From an uncultured Bacteroidales bacterium (GTDB taxonomy: Bacteria > Bacteroidota > Bacteroidia > Bacteroidales > Paludibacteraceae), in assembly GCA_900319005.1 (NCBI GenBank), contig ONMV01000022.1:1-33331 (forward strand): a DNA stretch of 33,331 bases, given 5' to 3'. Below are positions 13,999-22,740 of the stretch, in pieces. Position numbers and translations under genes: made by a program. Position 1 is the first letter of the stretch. Each line of letters starts with the position of its first letter. Below the pieces are notes generated by a model. The model saw only the letters and a program-made list of their open reading frames with translations. It ran no database searches and was not told the origin of the DNA.

Positions 13999-16251
13999 TT
14001 ATTGTACGCGTGCGCCCGTAATCGTATACATATTATCTCCGCGGAGAATACGCAACTGACCGTTAACCAGTATTTTACGGGCTTTTTCGGTTACCTCGAT
14101 ATTTTCTGTCGCCTGTACTTGAGGGATAATATGATAAGCGTCATACGTTTTCTTATCCACGCTCTCCAGAACTATCTCTCCTTTAAATTTCACCTTCCGC
14201 ATGATGATATAATGCGTACCTTCTACGAGCGCCCATTTCCGGCAAGGAGACCATCCATTCGCCCAGTAACAGGTAGCTTTATTGCCTTGGGTATCTGAGT
14301 TCCCTTTCGTATAATAGTAATTCCCCTGTTCGTCCTTAATGCCGATATAACTGCCTTGCTTGCATTCAATCGTTAATTTGCCGTCCTTGAAGAGATATTT
14401 GTCATCATACGTCTTGGATGCCGATTCTCCGGCATCACTACTATTAATCCATCCCATAGCATAGAACTTATACGTCACACCGTCATACACATCCGGGTCA
14501 ATCTCCGGCAGAACCTCACCGCCTTCTCCACCTGTGTCTGTTCCGGGCACATAAGTCTCACCGGTATAATACATCGCAACCTTACTTTCCTTGAGCGCTA
14601 AGGTGTAGCCTGCAGGGGCAGCTTTCGTAGCTGAGGAACCAATGTATAACACCACGTTGCCATACTTACCCGTCACGGTCGCTTCATACCAACCGTTACC
14701 GCTTTGCTCAGATACCGCACTCTCCGAATGAATACCCGCTGACTTACGGGCGATGATCATCTTCTGTATCTCATTTTTGTACTTCACCCAATGAGGCCAG
14801 AATACACACGGCACACCGGGCATAGAAAGTATGTACGCATTGCATTGCAGCATCAGTGCACGGTCATTCACACTCGCACCATCCGTACTGTTCTTGATAT
14901 CCGATTCGGTGTTCGTCCGCTGGAACGTATCATGGTTATCCACGAACGTCACGGCATACTTACTACATCCTTTTCCACGCATTCCGGCGTTGATACATTT
15001 GCTATAATCATTCTTCGCGATACCTTGTTTGAAAGCCGCAGCACGACCCGGGAAATCAAACGCCAAGGTGTTCTGACTTGCCTCATTTACGCGTGTCTTG
15101 ATCTCATTCGCATCCTCTACCCAGTACTCCATGACGGAGAAATAGGGACCGGAGGCCGCATTGTAATCATTAAGGTGTCTCACATTAAAACCACCCGCAT
15201 AATCGTACCGGAAGCCGTCATAACCTATGGTATTCTTCAGGAACTTCAGGTATGCTTTGCACATATTCTGAACGTTTACGTTTTGGTGATCCCAATCGCG
15301 CGCCGAACCGTAATTGGCATCATGCTGACCATCATCCGGATGACTACCCGACTGACCATGCTCGTCATTCTGCGTAATCCAACTTGTCTGCGGATAGTAA
15401 TGACCATATTTTCCGAAATCCTGATCCATAAACTCTACGGTATTCACATCGCCCGAGTGATTTATCACAATGTCTGCAATGACACGCGTACTTCCGTTAT
15501 GAAAGGCATTGATGAGAGCTTTCAATTCGTACTCGTTGCCCCATATATTACTATTTTGGTTCGAATACTGCGCGGGGATATATCCCATGTTATCCTTGGT
15601 CTTGCAGGAAGGCGCCAACCAAACCATATCGAAATACGGATTGATCTCTGAAGCTTTGTTTTTGAGATCCATCCATTTGCTGGTTCCAAAACCGTGATCG
15701 TTGGAACTATCCCAATAGAAAGCTTGCAGCATAATGTCTTCGCACTCCGCCGGAACAGCTTTGTCATAATCACCCGGCGTCACGGGATCAATCGGATCAC
15801 CGCCACCCGGCGTATCACCACCTCCGGGGTTGTCTCCTCCTCCCGGGGTGTCACCACCGCCTGCAGGGGTATAAGTGGACCAAGTACCATTACCGTAATC
15901 CCACGCACCCTCAGCGATCGTGTACATATTCTCTGTACCCAGCGTCAGATCAGCGGTCTGATTCCATTTAACACCTTGATTCCAGTTGTTCTCCGTCGTA
16001 GCAGGATTCATACGACAGAAGATCACTTTCGGATACTTGTCGTCAATCGTTCCCTGATACAAATCGGTCTCACCGGAGACAGAAGTCATACTGGTCCATC
16101 CATCACCGTTGCCAAACATATAAATGGCAAAACGGGCGTTGTCTTTTTTCCAATTGCTGCTCGGCCTTAGATATAAGGTTCTTGCGCACGCGAGGGCAGC
16201 TATGATTAGGCCGCCCCACACGCATACTATTCGATTCAAATTTCTTCTCAT
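13999..16251 (-). CDS. Secreted GH13 alpha-amylase with N-terminal beta module and sorting-type tail, 750 aa
   Basis: Hydrolyses alpha-1,4-glucan outside the cytoplasm. An N-terminal hydrophobic segment (about residues 8-24) is followed by a beta module (about 25-125; LYLRPSSNWKKDNARFAIYM) like that of the next amylase, then a Gly/Asp/Thr/Pro linker with GGGDTPGGGD repeats (about 130-155). The GH13 barrel has all four conserved regions: ADIVINH (about 262), GFRYDY with the nucleophile Asp (about 349), SVMEYW with the acid Glu (about 374) and FVDNHDT (about 439). A C-terminal domain (about 580-715) precedes the tail LVNGQLRILRG..MYTITGARVQ. The start is the ATG at 16251; the frame extends to a TTG at 16263. 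It is the third amylase gene in the operon. Confidence 0.92.
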   Translation of the reverse strand: MRRNLNRIVCVWGGLIIAALACARTLYLRPSSNWKKDNARFAIYMFGNGDGWTSMTSVSGETDLYQGTIDDKYPKVIFCRMNPATTENNWNQGVKWNQTADLTLGTENMYTIAEGAWDYGNGTWSTYTPAGGGDTPGGGDNPGGGDTPGGGDPIDPVTPGDYDKAVPAECEDIMLQAFYWDSSNDHGFGTSKWMDLKNKASEINPYFDMVWLAPSCKTKDNMGYIPAQYSNQNSNIWGNEYELKALINAFHNGSTRVIADIVINHSGDVNTVEFMDQDFGKYGHYYPQTSWITQNDEHGQSGSHPDDGQHDANYGSARDWDHQNVNVQNMCKAYLKFLKNTIGYDGFRYDYAGGFNVRHLNDYNAASGPYFSVMEYWVEDANEIKTRVNEASQNTLAFDFPGRAAAFKQGIAKNDYSKCINAGMRGKGCSKYAVTFVDNHDTFQRTNTESDIKNSTDGASVNDRALMLQCNAYILSMPGVPCVFWPHWVKYKNEIQKMIIARKSAGIHSESAVSEQSGNGWYEATVTGKYGNVVLYIGSSATKAAPAGYTLALKESKVAMYYTGETYVPGTDTGGEGGEVLPEIDPDVYDGVTYKFYAMGWINSSDAGESASKTYDDKYLFKDGKLTIECKQGSYIGIKDEQGNYYYTKGNSDTQGNKATCYWANGWSPCRKWALVEGTHYIIMRKVKFKGEIVLESVDKKTYDAYHIIPQVQATENIEVTEKARKILVNGQLRILRGDNMYTITGARVQ

Positions 16252-16273
16252 ATCACAACTCAATTATTCATTC

Positions 16274-19200
16274 TCATTTTACTCTACCCATGATATCATA
16301 TACTTTATCGCCTAAGCGGATATAAAGCTGACCATTCTGAATAAATTTCTCAGCTTTCACGGCGTCTTGATTCTCAAAGACGTCCTCTATTCCCTCAGCG
16401 ATCGGTGTACGCTCCGTTTCCTTGCTGCCTCGCGGAGTAGTCATCTTGTAATATACTCCGTAGTTAACGCCCTTGGAAGCTAAGGTATAGCCTGCCGGAG
16501 TGGTATTATACCCCGATGCCGGACCCATCAACAGACGAATCTCACCGTTCGTACCATAGATTGTAGCCTTGTAATAATCATGACCCGCCTCGTCTTCTAC
16601 GCGACTCTGGCTGTGTACGCCTGTCTTATAACGAGCATCTATCATCGCCTTGATCTCTTTCTTGAACGTGATCCAGTGAGGGAAGAAGACACACGGAACA
16701 CCCGGCATCGACAGGATGAACGCATTACATTGCAGCACTTTTGCTTTGTTCTCATCGTTAGCCAACGAATTGCCATAACCAAGGAACTCATTGCTGAAAC
16801 CGTTATCATCCTTACGCAGGAACGTATCGTGGTTATCAATGAATGTTACAGCATAACGGCTCTCTCCTGCACCCAACAAACCGCATCCTTTCAATGCACC
16901 GTAGTTGCCGTTAGCAATTCCATCGTTGAATGCCGAGAACTTCGTTGCAAAGTCAAAGGTAGTAGAGGTACGTCTTGCTTCATTCAAGTGGTATTGAAGA
17001 TCGCCCACGCGACCGTCCCACATCTCCATTACCGTAAAGTACGGATTGGCTACGGAGTTGTAATCCGCAATATAACCGTTCTTGAAACCCTTACAGTAGT
17101 CGTAACGGAAACCGTCCACATGTACATTGTTAATCAACCATTTGAGGTATGCTTTGCACATGAGCTGTACGTTCTTGCTCTGGTGATCCCAGTCACGACC
17201 GCCTTTGAAATCATCCAAACCGTCATAACCCGCATCGTTGTTACCGGATGCTTTTCCGAAGCAGTCACCCGCATCCTCTTTGGCTTCCTCCGACCAGTTC
17301 AAATCATCCGTGCGGCAGATCCAAGATGCTGTCGGCTGATATGTGCCATACTCACCGAAGTCCTGCTTAGCGAATGTACACCAACTCGGTTCGCCTTGAC
17401 CATGGTTGATTACGATATCTTCTATGACACGCGCTCCCAGACCATGCAGTTTCTTAATCAGTTTATTCAAGTTCGTTTTGGTTCCCCAAGCGCTCTCCAA
17501 ACTACTATATTGGATAGGCAGATAACCTGTACCTCCGGTCGAACGGGAGAATGGGGGTAACCAGATCAGGTCAAACCATTTACCCATCTCGTCTGCTATA
17601 TACTCACCCGTCTCTTTGGATTTATTCTTCATCAAACGAGCCCAAGCTGTACTACCGTAAACAGATGTGGTACTACCCGGCATTGTTTCCAGTTCGTTAC
17701 TATCCCAGTAGAAACCTTGAAGCATAACGTCCGTGCAGTTCTCCGGAGCCGAGTTGCGATAGTTAGGATTCGGCTTGAGGTTTTCCGGAACTTCCGGGTC
17801 GGGGTCTGGATCTACCGGCTTTATCGGCGTCGAAGGATCATACTCCCTCGGATCACTGCCATCAAACATATTTACCCATATCTCCAAACTCTCGTTGTGA
17901 CCCTCCATCGTACTATAGTTGGAAACCATCTTATAGTACTTATTCTCTGCTAACCATGATGCAGGATTGTCACCCTGCACTTTGTCGCCTAACATCAGAA
18001 TCAGGTTACCACGCTTTCCTACCACCGTAATCTTGTAACCGGTAGCCGAAACTTCCTCGTCATTCGTCAAACTCTCGCTATGAACGCCCGCTGCCTTACG
18101 CGCTGCAATCATCGGCTTCAAATCCTCTTTGTATTTCGCCCAATGCGGATAGAAAACACACGGAACACCCGGCAATGACAACAGCATAGCGTTACATTGC
18201 AACAAACGTGCCTTGACCTCCGGTTTCATCGAGTTACCGCGACCGCAGAACTCATTTTCGTTATCCGGACGGAGGAACCAATCATGGCTCTCCATGAATG
18301 TAACTGCGTGACGACCGTCACCGCGACTCATGATACAATCTCCGCGACCACGACTGTAATCCCAACCCGCAATCGAGTTGAACACATGCCATTTGAGGTC
18401 AAAATCCAGACCCATCAAATCACCTTTCGCATCATTAATCTCGCGCTGAATCTCATCCGTACCGTTATAACTCTCCATGAATGCGATATACGGTTTAGCT
18501 TGCTGGTTATAATTCCAGTGATGCCAGTTATTGAAACCGTCACCCTTGTCGTAACGGAAACCGTCATACTTCATCACGTTTCTCATCCATTTGAGATAAG
18601 CGATGAACATCTCTTGTACATACACCTTGTCATGACTCCAATCGCGTGCACCACTCCAGTTATCACCATCATCCTTGGAACCCGTGGCTGCACCATAGCA
18701 TTCGCCTGCTTTCTCTTTCGCTTCATCTGACGTATTTACCTCATCATTGGAACAGATATAAGAAGCATCCGGTTGGAATTTACCAAATTCTCCGAAATCA
18801 TTCTCATAGAAATCGCACCATGAGCTCTTGTTTGCACAGTGGTTAATCACAATATCGGCAACCACCTTACTACCAGCTTTATGGAATGCAGCGATCAGCG
18901 CCTCCAACTCCTCACGGGTACCCCAGTTCGAGTTCTGGTTGCTGTATTGTTTCGGGTGATAACCCATACCGTCTCCGTAGGCACTTGGCGGCAACCAGAT
19001 CAGGTCAAACGAATGCGCCATCTCCTCTGCCTGAGGCAAAAGGGTTGCCCATTTGGTATCTCCGTATTTATCCGTTCCCAACTCAGCACTATCCGGCCAA
19101 TAAGACTCGTTATAGAACGCCTGAATCATCACGTCCTCGCATTGACGGGGAACGGAACCGCTTGCTATCGGCTCCCCTTTGCAACTTGCGCACGAAACAT

Positions 19201-19900
19201 AGATCTCGTCCGCACCCATCTTGAACTTCAAATAGAAATCATAGGTGCTCGTCTCGCTTACTTTATAAGCATCATTCTCGATGGCAAACTCATAACTCGT
19301 GTTTGCATACTTGGTAATAACCCACGATGCGTCAGCACACTTGCTATGCACTTTGACGTACTGACCGGCAGTCAGTTGTACGCCTTGCAGATAATACTCT
19401 ATAAACGAAGGATCAAGCGGCTCTGCATTCTTCGTACCTGCATAGTACACACCGTCTATCAGCAGACCGTACGACTCTTCGCAGTCACCGCCGCCACCAG
19501 GTGTGTCTCCACCACCGGGAGTGGTGCTGTCATATACGCTCCACTCTCCTACACTGGGCTTGCTATCATCATTATTCTCATGCCATGCCGTAATCTTGAA
19601 AAAGTCCTTACCGGATGGAATCTGTAAATCAGCCGTACGATTCCACTCCTTGCTCCAATCAAATCCCCCTTCCGGATTCATACGAAGGAAAATCACAGAA
19701 GTCGTACCATCAGGCACCTCACCGCTGTAAACCGTTCCACTCACTTTTGCCAACTTTACATCAGCATCTCCTCCACCCCACACATGTGCATAGAAAGCAG
19801 GGGAGTCCACATCCCAGATGTTTGCATTCAAATAAATCCGCTTCGCCTGCAGCATCGTCACGCAAAGCATCAATCCCAAAAACAGAAAAACTTTTTTCAT
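16274..19900 (-). CDS. Double-domain secreted alpha-amylase (two GH13 modules in one protein), 1208 aa
   Basis: Signal peptide MKKVFLFLGLMLCVTMLQA, an N-terminal beta module (20-125), a short GGGDTPGGGG linker, a second beta module (about 145-255), then two complete GH13 domains. Domain 1: ADIVINH (about 352), GFRYDK (about 450), AFMESY (about 475), FMESHDW (about 538). Domain 2: EDIVINH (about 831), GFRYDY (about 931), VMEMWD (about 958), FIDNHDT (about 1021). Asp, Glu and Asp of the triad are present in both. Domain 1 has FMESHD instead of the usual FVDNHD, so its subsite differs. The tail IQNGQLYIRLG..VYDIMGRVK matches the other secreted proteins. It is separated by 27 and 22 bases from its neighbours, one operon. 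Confidence 0.92.
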   Translation of the reverse strand: MKKVFLFLGLMLCVTMLQAKRIYLNANIWDVDSPAFYAHVWGGGDADVKLAKVSGTVYSGEVPDGTTSVIFLRMNPEGGFDWSKEWNRTADLQIPSGKDFFKITAWHENNDDSKPSVGEWSVYDSTTPGGGDTPGGGGDCEESYGLLIDGVYYAGTKNAEPLDPSFIEYYLQGVQLTAGQYVKVHSKCADASWVITKYANTSYEFAIENDAYKVSETSTYDFYLKFKMGADEIYVSCASCKGEPIASGSVPRQCEDVMIQAFYNESYWPDSAELGTDKYGDTKWATLLPQAEEMAHSFDLIWLPPSAYGDGMGYHPKQYSNQNSNWGTREELEALIAAFHKAGSKVVADIVINHCANKSSWCDFYENDFGEFGKFQPDASYICSNDEVNTSDEAKEKAGECYGAATGSKDDGDNWSGARDWSHDKVYVQEMFIAYLKWMRNVMKYDGFRYDKGDGFNNWHHWNYNQQAKPYIAFMESYNGTDEIQREINDAKGDLMGLDFDLKWHVFNSIAGWDYSRGRGDCIMSRGDGRHAVTFMESHDWFLRPDNENEFCGRGNSMKPEVKARLLQCNAMLLSLPGVPCVFYPHWAKYKEDLKPMIAARKAAGVHSESLTNDEEVSATGYKITVVGKRGNLILMLGDKVQGDNPASWLAENKYYKMVSNYSTMEGHNESLEIWVNMFDGSDPREYDPSTPIKPVDPDPDPEVPENLKPNPNYRNSAPENCTDVMLQGFYWDSNELETMPGSTTSVYGSTAWARLMKNKSKETGEYIADEMGKWFDLIWLPPFSRSTGGTGYLPIQYSSLESAWGTKTNLNKLIKKLHGLGARVIEDIVINHGQGEPSWCTFAKQDFGEYGTYQPTASWICRTDDLNWSEEAKEDAGDCFGKASGNNDAGYDGLDDFKGGRDWDHQSKNVQLMCKAYLKWLINNVHVDGFRYDYCKGFKNGYIADYNSVANPYFTVMEMWDGRVGDLQYHLNEARRTSTTFDFATKFSAFNDGIANGNYGALKGCGLLGAGESRYAVTFIDNHDTFLRKDDNGFSNEFLGYGNSLANDENKAKVLQCNAFILSMPGVPCVFFPHWITFKKEIKAMIDARYKTGVHSQSRVEDEAGHDYYKATIYGTNGEIRLLMGPASGYNTTPAGYTLASKGVNYGVYYKMTTPRGSKETERTPIAEGIEDVFENQDAVKAEKFIQNGQLYIRLGDKVYDIMGRVK

Positions 19901-19927
19901 TGTATTAAAATTTTAAGAAATATATAT

Positions 19928-21397
19928 TTATTTCATCTCTCTACCTATTACGTCGTATATCCGACCATCGTACATGATATACAATCGTCCGTCTTTCATG
20001 AATTTCTTGCCTGACTGCGGCACACTCACGGCATCAATCGCTTGCACATTATTCGAAACATAAATCGTGAATTCAGCTCCATACTCAGCGCCATCAAGTG
20101 CCAAATAATACCCTTCAGGAATGGTAGTCGGACGTTTCGGCCCCAAGAAGAGTTTGACATCCCCACGATGACCATGAATAGTAGCACCATAGTATTTCTT
20201 GGTAGTCGAACCCACCTCGTCCTCAATCACCGACTCCGAGTGGATACCCGCCAATTTACGCACCGCTATCAACGCATTGATAGCCTCACCGTATTTCTTC
20301 CAATGCGGATAGAACACACACGGAACTCCCGGCATCATCAAAATATACGCATTCGCTTGCAAAATCTTATTCTTGATGATAGGATCATCCAGATTCGCGT
20401 CATCACCGGCGAACTCACAATCATTATCACGGTCAAACGTATCGTGGTTATCTACAAAAGTCACCGTATATTTAGCCAGACCCTTACCGCGAAGCGTACT
20501 CTCCAGCCCCTTCAACTTACCATAATTAGCATTAGTCGACTTAAACGCATCGTTCAAATCCCATTTCCGCGGAAAATCAAACACCATCGTGTTATACCCG
20601 GTAGCCGCCAAGTGGTCAGCAATAGAATTGGCATCCAACCAAAATTCTGAAACAGAGAAATACGGTTTGGCTGTCTCGTTGTACATACCTAAGTACCGAC
20701 CCGCATAACCGCGCGTCATATCATAGCGGAAACCATCATACTTCATCACTTCCAGCATCCAGCGCACGTACGCTTTTGCCCAACTCTGTACATACTCATT
20801 CGTATGGTCCAAATCACGACAACCTCCGTCATTCTCACCTGTATCCTCCGCTCCGCGGTTTGATACATCCGTACCATAACAAGGCGAAGAAGCCTTGGCT
20901 TCAGTCGATGTAAAACACTCGTCGTAACGGCAGATATGCTTCGTCTCCAATTGGAACGAACCATACCCTTCTCCGAAATTATCCGCCTCAAAACTGCACC
21001 AATTTTTATCTTTTCGGTGATTGATTACAATATCCGCAATCACTTTCGTTCCGCCGCGATGCAAAGCAGCTATCAATTTAGTGAGATAGGTCTTACGTCC
21101 CCATTCGCTATTCTGGTCGCTTAATTTATAGTGATAATAACCGACTCCACCGCCATTTGAATTGGCGCTCGGCGGAAACCATACAAGATCAAAATTATCG
21201 CGAATAGCTATACTGTCACGTGTCAAGTACGACCACATGGTACAGCCGTATTTGGAATTCATTTGATAGCTATTCCAATAAAATGCCTGAAGCATCACAT
21301 CCTCGCATTCTGCCGGAACGCCCACATTAGTCGCGCGGACAACGCCCACACTCGTGAGCATCAAAAAAGAAAGGATGCCAATTAGAATTTTTTTCAT
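19928..21397 (-). CDS. Secreted GH13 alpha-amylase, single-domain form, 489 aa
   Basis: Signal peptide MKKILIGILSFLMLTSVGVV, then directly the catalytic domain starting at VPAECEDVMLQAFYWNSY. Conserved GH13 regions: VIADIVINH (about 124), GFRYDM with the nucleophile (about 224), SVSEFW with the acid/base Glu (about 249) and FVDNHDT (about 318). The VPAECEDVMLQAFYW opening is shared by all four GH13 domains of the operon, showing recent tandem duplication. It lacks the N-terminal beta modules of the other two genes and ends in the tail KDGRLYIMYD..IYDVIGREMK. It is first in the operon, with a clean promoter about 60 bases upstream. The ATG at 21397 was chosen over a TTG two codons upstream. 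Confidence 0.93.
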   Translation of the reverse strand: MKKILIGILSFLMLTSVGVVRATNVGVPAECEDVMLQAFYWNSYQMNSKYGCTMWSYLTRDSIAIRDNFDLVWFPPSANSNGGGVGYYHYKLSDQNSEWGRKTYLTKLIAALHRGGTKVIADIVINHRKDKNWCSFEADNFGEGYGSFQLETKHICRYDECFTSTEAKASSPCYGTDVSNRGAEDTGENDGGCRDLDHTNEYVQSWAKAYVRWMLEVMKYDGFRYDMTRGYAGRYLGMYNETAKPYFSVSEFWLDANSIADHLAATGYNTMVFDFPRKWDLNDAFKSTNANYGKLKGLESTLRGKGLAKYTVTFVDNHDTFDRDNDCEFAGDDANLDDPIIKNKILQANAYILMMPGVPCVFYPHWKKYGEAINALIAVRKLAGIHSESVIEDEVGSTTKKYYGATIHGHRGDVKLFLGPKRPTTIPEGYYLALDGAEYGAEFTIYVSNNVQAIDAVSVPQSGKKFMKDGRLYIMYDGRIYDVIGREMK

Positions 21398-21458
21398 GGT
21401 CAATCGACTTTTTTAAGTAAACAAATTATTTTTAAAGTAAATTTTTATATTTCGCCTA

Positions 21459-21489
21459 CAAAAGTACTGCTTTTTTCTCATATATGCAA
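21459..21489 (-). promoter_or_regulatory. Promoter of the amylase operon
   Basis: On the minus strand TTG (21489-21487), a 20-base spacer and TACTTTTG (21466-21459) form a perfect Bacteroidetes -33/-7 pair. Start of transcription near 21452, about 55 bases before the first amylase ATG. Confidence 0.78.
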
Positions 21490-21526
21490 GCACGCGCGAA
21501 TTTTTTTCCAAAAAACGAGTGTTTTT

Positions 21527-22306
21527 TTACATTTTATCGATTTTTTTCACAATAACCGTTGTGTCTTTCACCACAAATGTTATCGTAAAACCCGCATAAT
21601 CCATTTTGTACTCCCGTTCCGGATCATCTTGGTACGCCGGACGTGGGTCTTGACGCAGAATATACGTTATGTCCTCCAACACCTTTTTCGGAAAAATCTC
21701 AACTTTATCGGTATTATGTACTGGTTTAGTACTTATCTCGTACTGGTTATTACCTATCCAGAATTCTTCAAATCTCACCTCCAGATGGTAATCTTTCGTC
21801 TCCTCTGCAAACCCGTTTTTCGACTCCGGATGACTGTCACTAAAACTCAGATACGGCTTGATATCATATATCGGTGTCCCGTCCAATACATCCGCTCCGC
21901 TCACAATCAACTCCATCCGCCCACTCTCTCCGATATACACTCCCTCTCTTGTGGAGAGGGTTGGGGTGAGGTTTCTCACGCTTGAAAGCCCAATAGGATT
22001 TGGTCTAAACGGACTCCGTGTAGCAAACACTCCCATCCGTTTATTTCCTCCCAACCTCGGAGGACGAACCGTCGGCGACCAGTCTAACTTATCTCCCTCT
22101 CTTGTGGAGAGGGTTGGGGTGAGGTTTGCCCCCCAAATAATCCATAAATGGCTATACCCTTCTATTCCGCGTAAGGCTTCCGGCACGTTATAATCCGGCT
22201 CAAAAACGATCCTTGTCAAGATGGGACTGTCTTCCCTGCTCTGCCGCGGAATTCCGAACTTGTCCGTGTGCCCGTTCCGGGCGTAAGCAATCACTTTTAA
22301 TGTCAT
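21527..22306 (-). CDS. trmO: TrmO/TsaA-type tRNA (t6A37) N6-methyltransferase with two inserted peptides, 259 aa
   Basis: TrmO uses S-adenosylmethionine to methylate t6A37 of threonine tRNA. The family core is plain: GYSHLWIIW (residues about 50-58), RPPRLGGNKRMGVFATRSPF then RPNPIGLS (about 82-108), and SGADVLDGTPIYDIKPYL (about 134-152). Two copies of the peptide NLTPTLSTREG (about 61-71 and 112-122) interrupt it, both encoded by the same 35-bp palindromic element inserted in frame. One lies between HLWIIW and the RPPRLGG block, the other just after GLSSVR; family members normally have short loops there. The gene appears intact and may be functional if the loops are surface-exposed. It has its own promoter at 22326-22356. 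Confidence 0.92.
   Translation of the reverse strand: MTLKVIAYARNGHTDKFGIPRQSREDSPILTRIVFEPDYNVPEALRGIEGYSHLWIIWGANLTPTLSTREGDKLDWSPTVRPPRLGGNKRMGVFATRSPFRPNPIGLSSVRNLTPTLSTREGVYIGESGRMELIVSGADVLDGTPIYDIKPYLSFSDSHPESKNGFAEETKDYHLEVRFEEFWIGNNQYEISTKPVHNTDKVEIFPKKVLEDITYILRQDPRPAYQDDPEREYKMDYAGFTITFVVKDTTVIVKKIDKM
21940..21974 (-). repeat. 35-bp palindromic element inside trmO, copy A
   Basis: It contains CCCTCTC-ttgtg-GAGAGGG, then TTGGGGTGAGGTTT. It is identical over 35 bases to copy B at 22093-22127. On the coding strand it reads NLTPTLSTREG in frame. It resembles a REP-type or protein-coding palindromic element. Confidence 0.85.
22093..22127 (-). repeat. 35-bp palindromic element inside trmO, copy B
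   Basis: Identical to copy A, same orientation, 153 bases away. It encodes the first of the two inserted NLTPTLSTREG peptides. Confidence 0.85.
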
Positions 22307-22325
22307 AATTCACACAAATTTGGTG

Positions 22326-22356
22326 CAAAATTACAAAAAATACACCAAAAATGCAA
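22326..22356 (-). promoter_or_regulatory. Promoter of trmO
   Basis: On the minus strand TTG (22356-22354), a 20-base spacer and TAATTTTG (22333-22326) match the consensus; the ATG follows about 20 bases after -7. Confidence 0.75.
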
Positions 22357-22382
22357 GTTTTTTCAAAAAAAATGCAAAAAAA

Positions 22383-22414
22383 TTTGGTCATGTCAAAAAA
22401 AAGCAGTACTTTTG
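22383..22414 (+). promoter_or_regulatory. Promoter of tRNA-Phe
   Basis: TTTG (22383-22386), a 20-base spacer and TACTTTTG (22407-22414). Transcription would start near 22421, giving a leader of about 70 bases that holds a CCCCG-attaa-CGGGG hairpin (22470-22484) before the mature tRNA. Confidence 0.78.
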
Positions 22415-22493
22415 CATCCGCTTTCGTTCGAAGAGCATTTTTTATGCCCCTTCCGGCGGAAGCCAGTTTCCCCGATTAACGGGGACACTTCCG

Positions 22494-22566
22494 GGTGCCA
22501 TAGCTCAGTTGGTAGAGCAAAGGACTGAAAATCCTTGTGTCACTGGTTCGATTCCCGTTGGCACCA
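22494..22566 (+). tRNA. tRNA-Phe (anticodon GAA)
   Basis: 73 bases. The acceptor stem GGTGCCA pairs with TGGCACC, followed by discriminator A. The D-loop contains AGCTCAGTTGGTAGAGC, and the anticodon stem AAGGA/TCCTT encloses loop CTGAAAA with GAA at 22527-22529. The T-arm is GGTTCGATTCC. CCA is only partly encoded (ACA follows). A terminator follows at 22570-22599. Confidence 0.95.
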
Positions 22567-22569
22567 CAA

Positions 22570-22599
22570 AAAAAAGAGACTCTTTCGGGTCTCTTTTTT
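22570..22599 (+). terminator. Terminator of tRNA-Phe
   Basis: AAAAAAGAGAC (22570-22580) and GTCTCTTTTTT (22589-22599) form an 11-bp stem with an 8-base loop, ending in a T-run. Because the stem has A- and T-runs at both ends, it could act in both directions. Confidence 0.88.
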
Positions 22600-22665
22600 G
22601 TGCCAATGGGGACTCGCACCAGGGTTCTTATCTCGCTACGCTCGAACGATTATTGCTACGCAATT

Positions 22666-22687
22666 TTCGATTCCCGTTGGCACCACA
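22666..22687 (+). repeat. Duplicate of the tRNA-Phe 3' end
   Basis: Twenty-two bases (TTCGATTCCCGTTGGCACCA plus CA) repeat 22547-22568 of the tRNA gene exactly, followed by a similar A-run and GAG. This is the kind of direct repeat left by integration into a tRNA 3' end, but only about 100 bases separate the two copies. Confidence 0.8.
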
Positions 22688-22740
22688 CAAAAAAGAGTGT
22701 AATGAAGCTCTTTATTATAATTTTATAATTGATAATTTAA

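Noticed and set aside
16252-16263. TTG start extension for the amylase (and likewise at 2818, 21403 and 25095)
   Set aside because: Each adds residues before a clear ATG, and in two cases overlaps an upstream gene or a promoter box.
16580-17560. Long plus-strand frame opposite the double amylase, and similar ones at 14791-15651, 18839-19627 and 8879-9796
   Set aside because: Antisense to GH13 or surface-protein coding sequence; no recognisable motif.
22566-22690. A second, degenerate tRNA gene
   Set aside because: Only the T-arm and acceptor end are duplicated; no D-arm or anticodon arm can be drawn in the scar.
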